The notes under the pieces were generated by a model that saw only the letters and a program-made list of their open reading frames with translations, searched no databases and was not told the DNA's origin. A stretch of DNA of 64,000 nucleotides. It comes from an uncultured Piscinibacter sp. (GTDB taxonomy: Bacteria > Pseudomonadota > Gammaproteobacteria > Burkholderiales > Burkholderiaceae_C). The position numbers and the translations under genes are program-made. The stretch's first letter is position 1. Each line of letters opens with the position of its first letter. This document shows positions 1-9,649 of this stretch, one piece after another. Location of the stretch: NCBI RefSeq assembly GCF_937952055.1, contig NZ_CALFYO010000015.1, forward strand, positions 13,238-77,237, in the 5' to 3' direction.

Positions 1-1
1 C

Positions 2-1066
2 AATCCCTGGGACACGAGCCGCGTGCCGGGCGGCTCTTCGGGCGGCTCGGCCGCGGCGGTGGCGGCGCGCCTGCTGCCCGCCGCCACCGGCACCGACACT
101 GGCGGCTCGATCCGCCAGCCTGCAAGCTTCTCCGGCATCACCGGCATCAAGCCGACCTACGGCGTGTGCTCGCGCTACGGCATGGTGGCCTTCGCCTCCA
201 GCCTCGACCAGGCCGGGCCGATGGCGCGCTCGGCGGCCGACTGCGCACTGCTGCTCGCGGCGATGAGCGGCTTCGACGAGCGCGACTCGACCAGCGCGCC
301 GCGCCCGCCACAGGACTTCCACGCCCAGATGCTCGCCTCGCGCGAGGGCGCGAGCGCGGCCAAGCCGCTGGCCGGGCTTCGCATCGGCCTGCCGAAGGAG
401 TTCTTCCCTGCCGCGCTGGCTGCCGACGTGAACGGCGCGGTGCGTGCCGCACTGGCCGAACTCGAGCAGCTCGGAGGGACGCTGGTCGACGTCAGCCTGC
501 CGCGCACCGAGCTCTCGATCCCCGTCTACTACATCATCGCGCCGGCCGAGGCCAGCTCGAACCTGTCGCGCTTCGACGGCGTGCGCTACGGTCATCGCGC
601 CGCGAAGTACACCGACCTGCTGGACATGTACAAGAAGAGCCGCAGCGAAGGCTTCGGCCCCGAGGTGAAGCGCCGCATCATGATCGGCACCTACGTGCTC
701 AGCCATGGCTACTACGACGCCTACTACCTGCAGGCGCAGAAGCTGCGCCGCATGATCGCCGACGACTTCCAGCGCTGCTTCACGCAATGCGACGTGATTG
801 CCGGACCGGTGGCGCCCAGCGTGGCCTGGAAGATCGGCGCGCAGGGCGACGACCCGGTGGCGGCCTACCTCGCCGACATCTTCACGCTGCCGGCCAGCCT
901 GGCCGGCCTGCCGGGCATGAGCGTGCCCGCGGGATTCGGCGAAGCCGGCATGCCTGTCGGCCTGCAACTGATCGGCAACTACTTCCAGGAAGGCACGCTG
1001 CTGCACGCCGCGCACGCCTTCCAGCAGGCGACCGACTGGCACGCGCGCGTGCCCAGCGGATTCTGA
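2..1066 (+). CDS. gatA: Aspartyl/glutamyl-tRNA amidotransferase subunit A (5'-truncated by window edge)
   Basis: Catalytic amidase subunit of GatCAB, which converts Glu-tRNA(Gln) and Asp-tRNA(Asn) to Gln-tRNA(Gln) and Asn-tRNA(Asn). The reading frame is open from base 2, so the gene starts outside the window; 354 C-terminal residues are visible of about 490 expected. The amidase signature is at the very start (GGSSGGSAAAVAA), followed by GTDTGGSIRQPA, which carries the nucleophilic serine of the Ser-cisSer-Lys triad; the lysine lies in the missing part. The stop is 5 bases before the gatB start, so the two are co-transcribed; gatC would be expected just upstream. Family recognition is by signature motif and conserved C-terminal GLPGMSVPAGF-type segment. 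Confidence 0.97.
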   Translation, partial: NPWDTSRVPGGSSGGSAAAVAARLLPAATGTDTGGSIRQPASFSGITGIKPTYGVCSRYGMVAFASSLDQAGPMARSAADCALLLAAMSGFDERDSTSAPRPPQDFHAQMLASREGASAAKPLAGLRIGLPKEFFPAALAADVNGAVRAALAELEQLGGTLVDVSLPRTELSIPVYYIIAPAEASSNLSRFDGVRYGHRAAKYTDLLDMYKKSRSEGFGPEVKRRIMIGTYVLSHGYYDAYYLQAQKLRRMIADDFQRCFTQCDVIAGPVAPSVAWKIGAQGDDPVAAYLADIFTLPASLAGLPGMSVPAGFGEAGMPVGLQLIGNYFQEGTLLHAAHAFQQATDWHARVPSGF

Positions 1067-1071
1067 ACCCC

Positions 1072-2520
<1,449 letters not shown>

Positions 2521-2532
2521 GCCGGCAGGCGA

Positions 2533-3249
2533 TCAAGGCCTGGCGGTCTTGCCCGGCGCCGAGGCCGCCTCGCTGGAGGCGATCACGCCCATCGAGCCGG
2601 GCTGAGCACCGCCCCAGAGCTTGCGCAGCCGCTCGAGCTCGTCGTCATAGAGCTTGTTGATGCGAACGATCTCGGCCTTCTGGTTCTGGATCAGGCTGCT
2701 CTGCGCTTCGGTGGCTGCATCGTTGGCGTCGATCGCCTGTCTGAGCTTGAGCGGCAGTTGCTTGCCGATGTAGAACTCCTGCTCGTCCATCAGCGGCTTG
2801 CGCTCCTTCTCCAGCGTCTCGAGTCGCGACTCAGAGACGCGCAGGCCCTTGCGCGTGTCTTCCAGCGCGGCTTGGCGCGCCTTGTTGTGCGCCGCTTCGT
2901 TCGGGAAGCGCTGCAGCAGGTTGCGGTCACGCCGGCTGGCCTCGCGCTGCATCGCGCGTGCCAGTGCCTCTTCCTGCTGGCGCGCCTCGATCGCGGCGCG
3001 CTCGTCGGCGGTCGGCACCGGCGGCACGATCTGGCGCACCGAACCGTCGGCATTGAGCAGGCGCTGGTTGCGGCTGGCACATTCGGCAATCGGTCGGTCC
3101 GAGGTGAGCCGCTTGCCGTTCGCGTCGATGCAGCTGTAGATCGCCCCCGCTTTGCCCGAAGGCGGCAGCCCCGCGGCAGGGGCCGACATGGCCGCCGCCG
3201 CCAGCACGCCGGCGGTGGTGATCAGACGGGCCATGGCCGAGGGTTGCAT
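2533..3249 (-). CDS. Exported DUF4124-like coiled-coil protein
   Basis: 238-residue protein with an N-terminal signal peptide (hydrophobic ITTAGVLAAAAMSAPAAG, cleavage near residue 26), then a short DUF4124-like segment around residues 35-60 with the typical pattern of a 'YSCIDANGKRLTSDRPIAEC' start, and then a long charged alpha-helical region (residues about 85-215) likely to form a coiled coil. Periplasmic location is inferred. Function unknown; DUF4124 proteins are common small envelope proteins in Betaproteobacteria. Its ATG directly abuts the pyrE stop (no spacer), so it is transcribed with pyrE, although nothing suggests a role in pyrimidine synthesis. Confidence 0.85.
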   Translation of the reverse strand: MQPSAMARLITTAGVLAAAAMSAPAAGLPPSGKAGAIYSCIDANGKRLTSDRPIAECASRNQRLLNADGSVRQIVPPVPTADERAAIEARQQEEALARAMQREASRRDRNLLQRFPNEAAHNKARQAALEDTRKGLRVSESRLETLEKERKPLMDEQEFYIGKQLPLKLRQAIDANDAATEAQSSLIQNQKAEIVRINKLYDDELERLRKLWGGAQPGSMGVIASSEAASAPGKTARP

Positions 3250-3927
3250 TCAGACTCCGTATCGTTCGCGGTAGGCCGCCACGGCGCCGAAATGGGCTGC
3301 CAAGCCAGTGTCGGCCGTCGACTTCAAGTATTGCAGCAAGTCTGAAAGCGTCGCAATCGCCGCCACTTCCAGACCGAGCTGTTGCTGGACATACTGCACA
3401 GCCGACCAGGATGCGTCGACGCCTCCCTCGGTGGCCTTTTCCTGCCGATCCAGCGCGATGGCCACGCCGCAGGGCACCGCCCCCACGGCCTGGATGATGG
3501 AGATGGATTCGCGCACCGAGGTTCCTGCGGAAATCACGTCGTCGATGATGAGAACGCGGCCGACCACCTTCGCGCCGACCAGCGTACCACCCTCGCCGTG
3601 ATCTTTTGCTTCCTTGCGGTTGTAGGCGAAGGGCACGTTGCGCCCCAGCCGCGCCAGCTCGATGGCCACCGCGGCCGCCAGGGTGATGCCCTTGTAAGCA
3701 GGGCCGAAGAGCATGTCGAACTGAAGTCCGGACGCCATCAGGCGGCGTGCATAGAATTCCGCCAGGCGGCCGAGCTTGGCGCCGTCGTCGAACAGGCCGG
3801 CATTGAAGAAGTAGGGTGACAGTCGGCCCGCCTTGGTCTTGAACTCGCCGAAGCGCAACACGCCGGCGTCGACCGCAAACCTCACGAAGTCCTGGGCCAG
3901 GGGGTCGGTGGCGGGGCTCGTCGTCAT
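3250..3927 (-). CDS. pyrE: Orotate phosphoribosyltransferase
   Basis: Converts orotate and PRPP to orotidine 5'-monophosphate in de novo pyrimidine synthesis; cytoplasmic, acts as a dimer. 225 residues. The PRPP-binding motif VLIIDDVISAGTS is present in the C-terminal half, and the N-terminal ALRFGEF/GRLSPYFFN-type segment binds orotate. The frame is open further upstream to 4128 but that part is antisense to xthA; the ATG at 3925-3927 gives the family N-terminus. The start lies only 13 bases from the divergent xthA start, so its promoter must sit inside xthA coding sequence or overlap that of xthA. Confidence 0.95.
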   Translation of the reverse strand: MTTSPATDPLAQDFVRFAVDAGVLRFGEFKTKAGRLSPYFFNAGLFDDGAKLGRLAEFYARRLMASGLQFDMLFGPAYKGITLAAAVAIELARLGRNVPFAYNRKEAKDHGEGGTLVGAKVVGRVLIIDDVISAGTSVRESISIIQAVGAVPCGVAIALDRQEKATEGGVDASWSAVQYVQQQLGLEVAAIATLSDLLQYLKSTADTGLAAHFGAVAAYRERYGV

Positions 3928-3928
3928 C

Positions 3929-3933
3929 GGAGG
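3929..3933 (+). promoter_or_regulatory. Shine-Dalgarno site deciding the xthA GTG start
   Basis: GGAGG seven bases upstream of the GTG at 3941. It sits inside the 13-base gap between the divergent xthA and pyrE starts and supports the GTG rather than the upstream in-frame codons. Confidence 0.7.
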
Positions 3934-3940
3934 CTCTCTC

Positions 3941-4726
3941 GTGTTCCGTCTCGTCACGCTCAATCTGAACGGCATCCGCTCGGCGGCGACCAAGGGCTTC
4001 GAGGCCTGGGCCGAAGGCGTGGCGGCCGATTGTATGGGGGTGCAGGAAATCAAGGCCCAGGAGGTCGATGTGAGGGGTCGCTTCGATGTCGTGGCAGGAC
4101 TGAAGGGACACTTCCACTTCGCCGACAAGAAGGGCTACTCCGGCGTTGGCCTGTACACCCGCCAGACGCCCAGCGCGGTGATCACCGGCATCGGCCACCC
4201 GGAGTTCGACGCCGAGGGGCGCTATGTCGAGGCGCGTTTCGACACTCCGAAGCGCAGGCTCTCCGTCATCAGCTGCTACTTTCCCAGCGGTTCCAGCGGC
4301 GAGGAGCGCCAGCAGGCCAAGTTCCGCTTCCTGGCGCTGATGGCGCCGCACCTCACGAGGCTCAAGGCCGAGCGCGAGTTCATCCTTGTGGGCGACGTCA
4401 ACATCGCCCACAAGGAGATCGACCTCAAGAACTGGAAGAGCAACCAGAAGAACAGCGGCTTCCTGCCCGAGGAGCGCGCCTGGATGACCGAGTTGCTCGA
4501 CACCATCGGCCTGGTCGACGTGTTCCGCACGCTCAACCCGCACCCCGAGCAGTACACATGGTGGAGCAACCGCGGCCAGGCCTGGGCCAAGAACGTGGGC
4601 TGGCGGCTCGACTACCACCTGGCCACGCCGGCAATCGCGAAGAAGGCTCGGCACGAGCACATCTACCTCGAGCAGCGCTTCTCGGACCACGCGCCGCTGG
4701 TGATCGACTACGACTTCAAGCTCTGA
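3941..4726 (+). CDS. xthA: Exodeoxyribonuclease III (AP endonuclease family)
   Basis: DNA repair nuclease: cleaves 5' to abasic sites and removes 3'-blocking groups. 261 residues, matching the family. Motifs seen: LNLNGIRSA near the N-terminus, GVQEIKAQE (metal-binding Glu), GDVNIAHKEIDLKN, and the C-terminal WRLDYHLATP and SDHAPLVIDY, which hold the catalytic Asp and His. A GTG start at 3941 is chosen because GGAGG lies at 3929-3933 with a 7-base spacer and because the encoded N-terminus (VFRLVTLNLNGIRS) is the family start. Divergent from pyrE with 13 bases between starts. Confidence 0.96.
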   Translation: MFRLVTLNLNGIRSAATKGFEAWAEGVAADCMGVQEIKAQEVDVRGRFDVVAGLKGHFHFADKKGYSGVGLYTRQTPSAVITGIGHPEFDAEGRYVEARFDTPKRRLSVISCYFPSGSSGEERQQAKFRFLALMAPHLTRLKAEREFILVGDVNIAHKEIDLKNWKSNQKNSGFLPEERAWMTELLDTIGLVDVFRTLNPHPEQYTWWSNRGQAWAKNVGWRLDYHLATPAIAKKARHEHIYLEQRFSDHAPLVIDYDFKL

Positions 4727-4754
4727 GGTCCCGCCCCGCTCACGTCGGCACGGT

Positions 4755-6563
4755 TCACGCAGGCGGCGGACCCGGCGCCACGTCCACCATGTGCCACTGG
4801 TCGGGCCAGAAGGCCGGGCGCCGGTATCCCGTCACCTGGCGGCGGATCAGGTCGACCGCCACCCCATGCCAGCGCACTTTGTAGGGCATGTAGGCCACCG
4901 CCAGCTTCTTGGCCTGCTCGAACAGCATGCCGCGCTCCGGGCCGTCCGGCATCACGGCCAGGCGGTCGTAGATCGCGTCCAGCGCCGGCAGGCGAAAGCG
5001 CGACAGGTTCCAGCCGCCCACCTGCCCGCCCGCGTAATACGACAGCAACGGCTGCCCGTCCCCGCTGGCGGCGCCGCTGCTGAAGCTCCAGATCTGCAGC
5101 TTTCCGGCGCGCGCCAACCTCTGGTTCTCGTACTGCTCCTGCACCTTGATCCCGACGCGGAGGCCGACGGCCTTCATGCTCTCCTGCCACAGTTCGCCGC
5201 GCAGTCGACCGCGCTGGTCGGGCGCCTCGGCCACCGTCAGCTGCAGCGGCTGTCCATCGCGTCCCTCGCGCCAGCCGTCGCCGTCCTGGTCGACATACCC
5301 GTACGTGTCCAGCAGCGCCCGCGCCCGGATCGGGCTGAAGTCGCCCATCTCGCTCTTGAACGTGGCCTCGAATCCCGAGGTGTGCGGCACGATCGGGCTC
5401 TGCGCGGGGATGGCCAGCCCGTGCCGCTGGACACTGATCTCGCGCGGCACGTCCAGCGCCAGGCCGATGGCGCGGCGCAGGGCCACCTGGTGCGGCGCGT
5501 AGCCCCCGACCACCGGATCCTCCATGTTGAACATCGTCAGCGCCATGGTCGGTTGCAGCGCCATCGCGCCGGTGATGCCCTGCCGTGACAGGTAGGGCGC
5601 CACCTTGCCGGCCGGCATCGCGACCGCGAGGAACTCCGCCGGGACGTCCTGGATCAGGTCCTGCGCGCCACCGAGGAACGCCAGCCAGCGCGGCTGTGCC
5701 GCGTCGATGATCGACAGCTCCACGCGGTCGACCAGGGGGACGCGCCGACCGCGCAGGCGCTCGGCGATGGACTGGCCCTCGGCGTCGTCGGCCGCGGGCT
5801 CGGCGGACCATGGCCGCTCGCGGTAGCCCGGGTTGCGCTCCAGCACGACGGCCGATGACCGGCGCCATTGCTTCAACCGGAACGGCCCCGTGCCCACCGG
5901 GTGCTCGCCGATGCGCTCGCCGTAGGCGTCGACCACCTCGCGCGCCACGGCGCCCACCAGGTCGGAACTGGCCATCGCCTCGATGAAGCGCGGGTTGGGC
6001 CTGCCCAGGCGGACCTGGAAGCGGTGGCTGTCCAGCAGCCGCAGGCCCTCGATCGGGTGCTCGTAGTCGAGCGCGCCCTTGCGCTCGATCGCGGCCTGGC
6101 GCAGGGCCGAGAGGCCGAGGATGTTCCAGTCCTCGAAGAAGGCCCATGCCGGGGCGCGCAGCGCCGGGTCCGCGAAGCGGCTGATGGCGAAGACGAAGTC
6201 TGCCGCCACCAGCTCGCGCCGGCGGCCCTGGAACGCAGGATCGTCTGCGAAGTGGATGCCGTGGCGAAGCTTGAAGGTCCAGACGGTGAAGTCGTCGCTG
6301 TGCTGCGGCATGCCGTCGGCCACCAGCGGCACGATCCGCGGTGGTCGGGCGAGGTGGTCGTAGGTGTAGAGCGCCTCGAAGATGAGCGCGGTGATGTCGC
6401 GCGAACTGCCGGTGATCTGCGTCGGGTCGAGGCTGCGCTCGATGTCGGTGATGGCCAGGCGGAGCACTCGCTCGCCCGCAGGGGCGTCGTCGGCAGCCGC
6501 CGCCAGCGGGGGCCACACGACCGCAGCGCCTGCGGCCAGGACGAGCGAACGGCGTCGCTGCAT
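4755..6563 (-). CDS. ABC transporter family-5 solute-binding protein (peptide/oligosaccharide type)
   Basis: Periplasmic binding protein of the SBP_bac_5 (DppA/OppA) fold, 602 residues. The signal peptide begins MQRRRSLVLAAGAAVVW; the double-arginine character suggests Tat or lipid-independent Sec export. Family landmarks: HSDDFTVWTFKLRHGIHFADD, HPVGTGPFRLKQWRRSS, DPVVGGYAPHQVALRRAIG and DQDGDGWREGRDGQPL. The same landmarks occur in the three tandem proteins at 59.2-64.0 kb, so these four are paralogs. No permease or ATPase gene is adjacent, and the ligand is unknown. Start at 6563 (MQRRR) is preferred over 6581. Convergent with xthA, with 28 bases between stops. Confidence 0.88.
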   Translation of the reverse strand: MQRRRSLVLAAGAAVVWPPLAAAADDAPAGERVLRLAITDIERSLDPTQITGSSRDITALIFEALYTYDHLARPPRIVPLVADGMPQHSDDFTVWTFKLRHGIHFADDPAFQGRRRELVAADFVFAISRFADPALRAPAWAFFEDWNILGLSALRQAAIERKGALDYEHPIEGLRLLDSHRFQVRLGRPNPRFIEAMASSDLVGAVAREVVDAYGERIGEHPVGTGPFRLKQWRRSSAVVLERNPGYRERPWSAEPAADDAEGQSIAERLRGRRVPLVDRVELSIIDAAQPRWLAFLGGAQDLIQDVPAEFLAVAMPAGKVAPYLSRQGITGAMALQPTMALTMFNMEDPVVGGYAPHQVALRRAIGLALDVPREISVQRHGLAIPAQSPIVPHTSGFEATFKSEMGDFSPIRARALLDTYGYVDQDGDGWREGRDGQPLQLTVAEAPDQRGRLRGELWQESMKAVGLRVGIKVQEQYENQRLARAGKLQIWSFSSGAASGDGQPLLSYYAGGQVGGWNLSRFRLPALDAIYDRLAVMPDGPERGMLFEQAKKLAVAYMPYKVRWHGVAVDLIRRQVTGYRRPAFWPDQWHMVDVAPGPPPA

Positions 6564-6852
6564 GCGGGAGCTCCCGTACAACTGGGTGGGCGGTGGCGCC
6601 GCGGCCTGAAGCTCCGCAGTCGGCTTGCGGCGGTGTACCCCGAACTGGGGCCAGGCGTCGAGACGGAGAAGCCCGAACCGCGCAACGGCAGAGGGGAAAG
6701 CCGCCGACGCAGCCCCTCGCCGGTCGAAGCGCCACTGCCAGGAACTGCTCCCGCCCCTGCTCGGCGAACTGGGCGCGCGGCAGGAACATCCCGTCGGATC
6801 TCAGGCGCAGGTGCCGACCGTGTCGGCAACGCCGCGTCTTGCGCGGCAGCTC

Positions 6853-7842
6853 TTATTCGATCGTCACCTTCGCATCCTTGACCAGCTTGGCGAACTTCTC
6901 GGTTTCGCTCCTGATCTGCTGCGCCATCTGATCGGCGCCGTCGCCGATCGGCTCGGCGCCGATCTCGTCCATGCGCTTGCGGAATTCGGGCGACTGGATG
7001 ACCTTCACCATCTCGGCGTTCAGCCGAGCCACGATGTCCCTCGGCGTCGCGGCCGGCGCGAGCACGCCGAACCAGGTGCCGATGTTGAATCCTTTCAAGC
7101 CGGCTTCGTCGAGCGTCGGCACGTCCGGCATCGCGGACGAACGCCTGGCCGTGGTGACGGCGAGGGCCCTGAGCTTGCCGGCCCTGATGTGCTGCAGCAC
7201 CGGCGTCACGGTGTCGAACGACATCGTCACCTGTCCGCCGAGCAGGTCGGTGGCCAGCAGACCACTGCCCTTGTACGGGATATGGACCACGTCGGTGCCC
7301 GTGAGATTCTGGAACTGCGTGCCGATCAGGTGCTGAGCCGTGCCGTTGCCGTTGGAGCCGTAGTTGTAGCCCCCCGGCTTGGCCTTGAGCATCGCGACCA
7401 GCTCCGTCACGCTCTTCGCCGGCGTGATGGCCGCGTTGACGACCAGCACGTTGGGCACCATGGCGATCGTCGTGACCGGCGCCAGGTCCTTCTGGAAGTC
7501 GTAGGGGAGCTTTCGGTACACGCTCGTGGCGATGGTGTGGTGAACCGCGCCCACCAGCAGCGTGTAGCCGTCCGGCTTGGCCTTGGCCACGTGGTCCGCG
7601 CCCAGCGTCGCGCCAGCGCCGGGCTTGCTCTCGACGATCACGGTCTGGCCGAGGCTCAGCGTCAGCTTCTCCGCGAGCGCGCGCGCCAGCACGTCGGTCG
7701 TGCCGCCGGCCGGAAACGGCACGATCAGGCTGACCGGCTTGCTCGGCCACGCCTGAGCCATGGCGCTGCCGCCGGCCATCGCTGCGGCGAACGCGACGGC
7801 CCGGATCAGAGGACGGCGATAGAGCGGGTGCGAGGGGTGCAT
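6853..7842 (-). CDS. Bug-family (TctC) tripartite tricarboxylate transporter substrate-binding protein
   Basis: Periplasmic binding protein of the TctC/Bug family, 329 residues. A cleavable signal peptide ends near AMAQAWPSKPVSLIV; the mature N-terminus WPSKPVSLIVPFPAGGTTD is diagnostic. Bug proteins bind carboxylates such as tartrate, citrate, malate or aromatic acids and either feed TctAB permeases or act as sensors. There is no TctAB gene in the window. Position beside pyruvate kinase, tartrate/malate dehydrogenase and a LysR regulator suggests a hydroxy-dicarboxylate ligand, which is inference. The ATG at 7842 is preferred over 7896 because it places the signal peptide at the N-terminus. 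Confidence 0.92.
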   Translation of the reverse strand: MHPSHPLYRRPLIRAVAFAAAMAGGSAMAQAWPSKPVSLIVPFPAGGTTDVLARALAEKLTLSLGQTVIVESKPGAGATLGADHVAKAKPDGYTLLVGAVHHTIATSVYRKLPYDFQKDLAPVTTIAMVPNVLVVNAAITPAKSVTELVAMLKAKPGGYNYGSNGNGTAQHLIGTQFQNLTGTDVVHIPYKGSGLLATDLLGGQVTMSFDTVTPVLQHIRAGKLRALAVTTARRSSAMPDVPTLDEAGLKGFNIGTWFGVLAPAATPRDIVARLNAEMVKVIQSPEFRKRMDEIGAEPIGDGADQMAQQIRSETEKFAKLVKDAKVTIE

Positions 7843-8049
7843 GCTTGTCTCCAGCAGGGCTTGATTGAGCTTCAGTGTTTCGACTCTACGAATCACGCGT
7901 GGCGCTGAATCACCGCCAAAGTGAATCCGGCATTAACCTGAAATCAATACTTGAAGTGCCCTGACGGCGCCCCGGCCATGCCGTCCTCGATGCCGACCTG
8001 TGGCGCGGCGTCGGCGCCAATGGCGCGACACATGCGTGCCAGGCAGGCC

Positions 8050-9468
8050 TCAGTCGATCTGCGCGATGCGCAGCAGGTTGGTGGAGCCGGGTGTCCCGAA
8101 GGGCATGCCAGCGGCAATGACGATGGTCTGGCCCGGCTGCGCGAAGCGCAGCGTCCTGGCGGTCTCGACCGCGCGGGCGGTCATGTCGTCCACGTTGAGC
8201 ACGTCGTCACAGACGAAGGGATTGACGCCCCACACGAGCGAGAGGCGCCTTGCCGTTTCGCGCATCGGCGTCATCCCGATGATGGGCGCCCGTGGGCGTT
8301 CGCGGGCCATCCGAAGTGCCGACGAGCCCGAGCTCGTGTAAGCCACCATGGCCGCCACGTCGAGCAGCCCGGCCACCGACCGTGCCGCCCAGCCGATCGC
8401 GTCGGCCGTGTTGGCGGTCGGTTGCGTGTGCGAAGCGTCGATTGCGTCGCGGTACTGCGGATCGGCCTCGGTCTGCGCAATGATGCGGTCCATCATCGTC
8501 ACCGCCTCGACCGGGAACCTGCCCGAGGCCGACTCGGCCGACAGCATCACCGCATCGGCCCCGTCGTAGATCGCGGTCGCGACGTCGGAGGCCTCGGCAC
8601 GCGTCGGCACGGGTGCGCCGACCATCGACTCCAGCATCTGCGTCGCCACGATCACCGGCTTGCCGAGCCGGCGGCACGCGCGGACGATGCGCTTCTGGAT
8701 CGCGGGCACCTGCTCGGCTGGCATCTCCACACCCAGGTCACCCCGCGCCACCATCACCGCATCGGTCACGGCGAGGATCTCGTCCAGGCAGTCGATCGCC
8801 GCCGGCTTCTCCAGCTTGGCGACGATGCCGGCGCGGCCCTGGATCACGGCGCGGGCCTCGACGATGTCGGCAGCGCGTTGCACGAACGACAGCGCTACCC
8901 AGTCGATGCCCAGCGACAGGCCGAACTCCAGGTCGGCGCGATCCTTGTCCGTCATCGCCGACAGCGGCAGCACGACGCCGGGCACGTTCACGCCCTTGCG
9001 ATCCGACAGCATGCCGCCGTTGACGACCCGCGTCTTGGCGAAGTCCGCGCCCGACGCCTCGACCCTCAGACGCAGCCGCCCGTCGTCGAGCAGCAGGTCG
9101 GCACCGGGCTTCAGCGCCGCGAAGATCTCCGGATGCAGCAGCGGCGCCCTGCTTGCATCACCGGGCTTGCTTGCGTCCAGGTCGAGCCCGAACGCGGCGC
9201 CCTCGACGAGCTTCACCGGTCCATGCGCGAACGTGCCGACGCGCAGCTTGGGCCCCTGCAGGTCGAGCAGCACGCCGATCGGTCGGCCGATGTCTGCCTC
9301 GATCGAGCGGATCAGGCCCAGACGCAGCTGGTGGTCGGCATGCGTGCCGTGGCTGAAGTTCAGCCGGAACACGTCGGCGCCGGCTTTCACCAGCGCCTCG
9401 ATGGTGGCGCGGTCGGCGCTCGCGGGCCCCAGCGTGGCGACGATCTTGGCGTTGCAAGGACGGTTCAT
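8050..9468 (-). CDS. pyk: Pyruvate kinase
   Basis: Transfers phosphate from phosphoenolpyruvate to ADP, giving pyruvate and ATP. 472 residues. Seen: N-terminal KIVATLGPAS, ADVFRLNFSHG, the catalytic/metal segment (VAKLEKPAAIDCLDEIL and VMVARGDLGVEMP) and the family block ATQMLESMVGAPVPTRAEAS. The ATG at 9466-9468 gives the canonical start; the longer open frame up to 9627 is not supported. It lies between a Bug binding protein and a tartrate dehydrogenase on the same strand, so it may be a pathway-specific isozyme that finishes tartrate or glycerate breakdown; another pyk elsewhere in the genome would be expected. Confidence 0.96.
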   Translation of the reverse strand: MNRPCNAKIVATLGPASADRATIEALVKAGADVFRLNFSHGTHADHQLRLGLIRSIEADIGRPIGVLLDLQGPKLRVGTFAHGPVKLVEGAAFGLDLDASKPGDASRAPLLHPEIFAALKPGADLLLDDGRLRLRVEASGADFAKTRVVNGGMLSDRKGVNVPGVVLPLSAMTDKDRADLEFGLSLGIDWVALSFVQRAADIVEARAVIQGRAGIVAKLEKPAAIDCLDEILAVTDAVMVARGDLGVEMPAEQVPAIQKRIVRACRRLGKPVIVATQMLESMVGAPVPTRAEASDVATAIYDGADAVMLSAESASGRFPVEAVTMMDRIIAQTEADPQYRDAIDASHTQPTANTADAIGWAARSVAGLLDVAAMVAYTSSGSSALRMARERPRAPIIGMTPMRETARRLSLVWGVNPFVCDDVLNVDDMTARAVETARTLRFAQPGQTIVIAAGMPFGTPGSTNLLRIAQID

Positions 9469-9649
9469 GAGTGGGCTCCGGCGGCACAGACGTGGACGAC
9501 GATGTCCCGAAATTCGTTCACGTCGGCCAGTGTCGGCCCGGAGCGTGACGCCGGCAATCTCTTCCTGGCCGTCCAGGCCGTCGGGGTCGCGAGCGAGCGC
9601 GTCCGGCGGCGCGGGTCGCCCGGCCAAGTGGCTGGCCGTCAGCGCGGGG

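Noticed and set aside
166..1071. Long plus-strand frame upstream of gatB that is open through gatA
   Set aside because: It is out of frame with gatA and encodes a low-complexity Arg/Ala-rich sequence; the real gatB start is 1072.
2927..4690. 587-codon minus-strand frame across pyrE and xthA
   Set aside because: Lies antisense to two clear genes, no family features, composition is a GC shadow.
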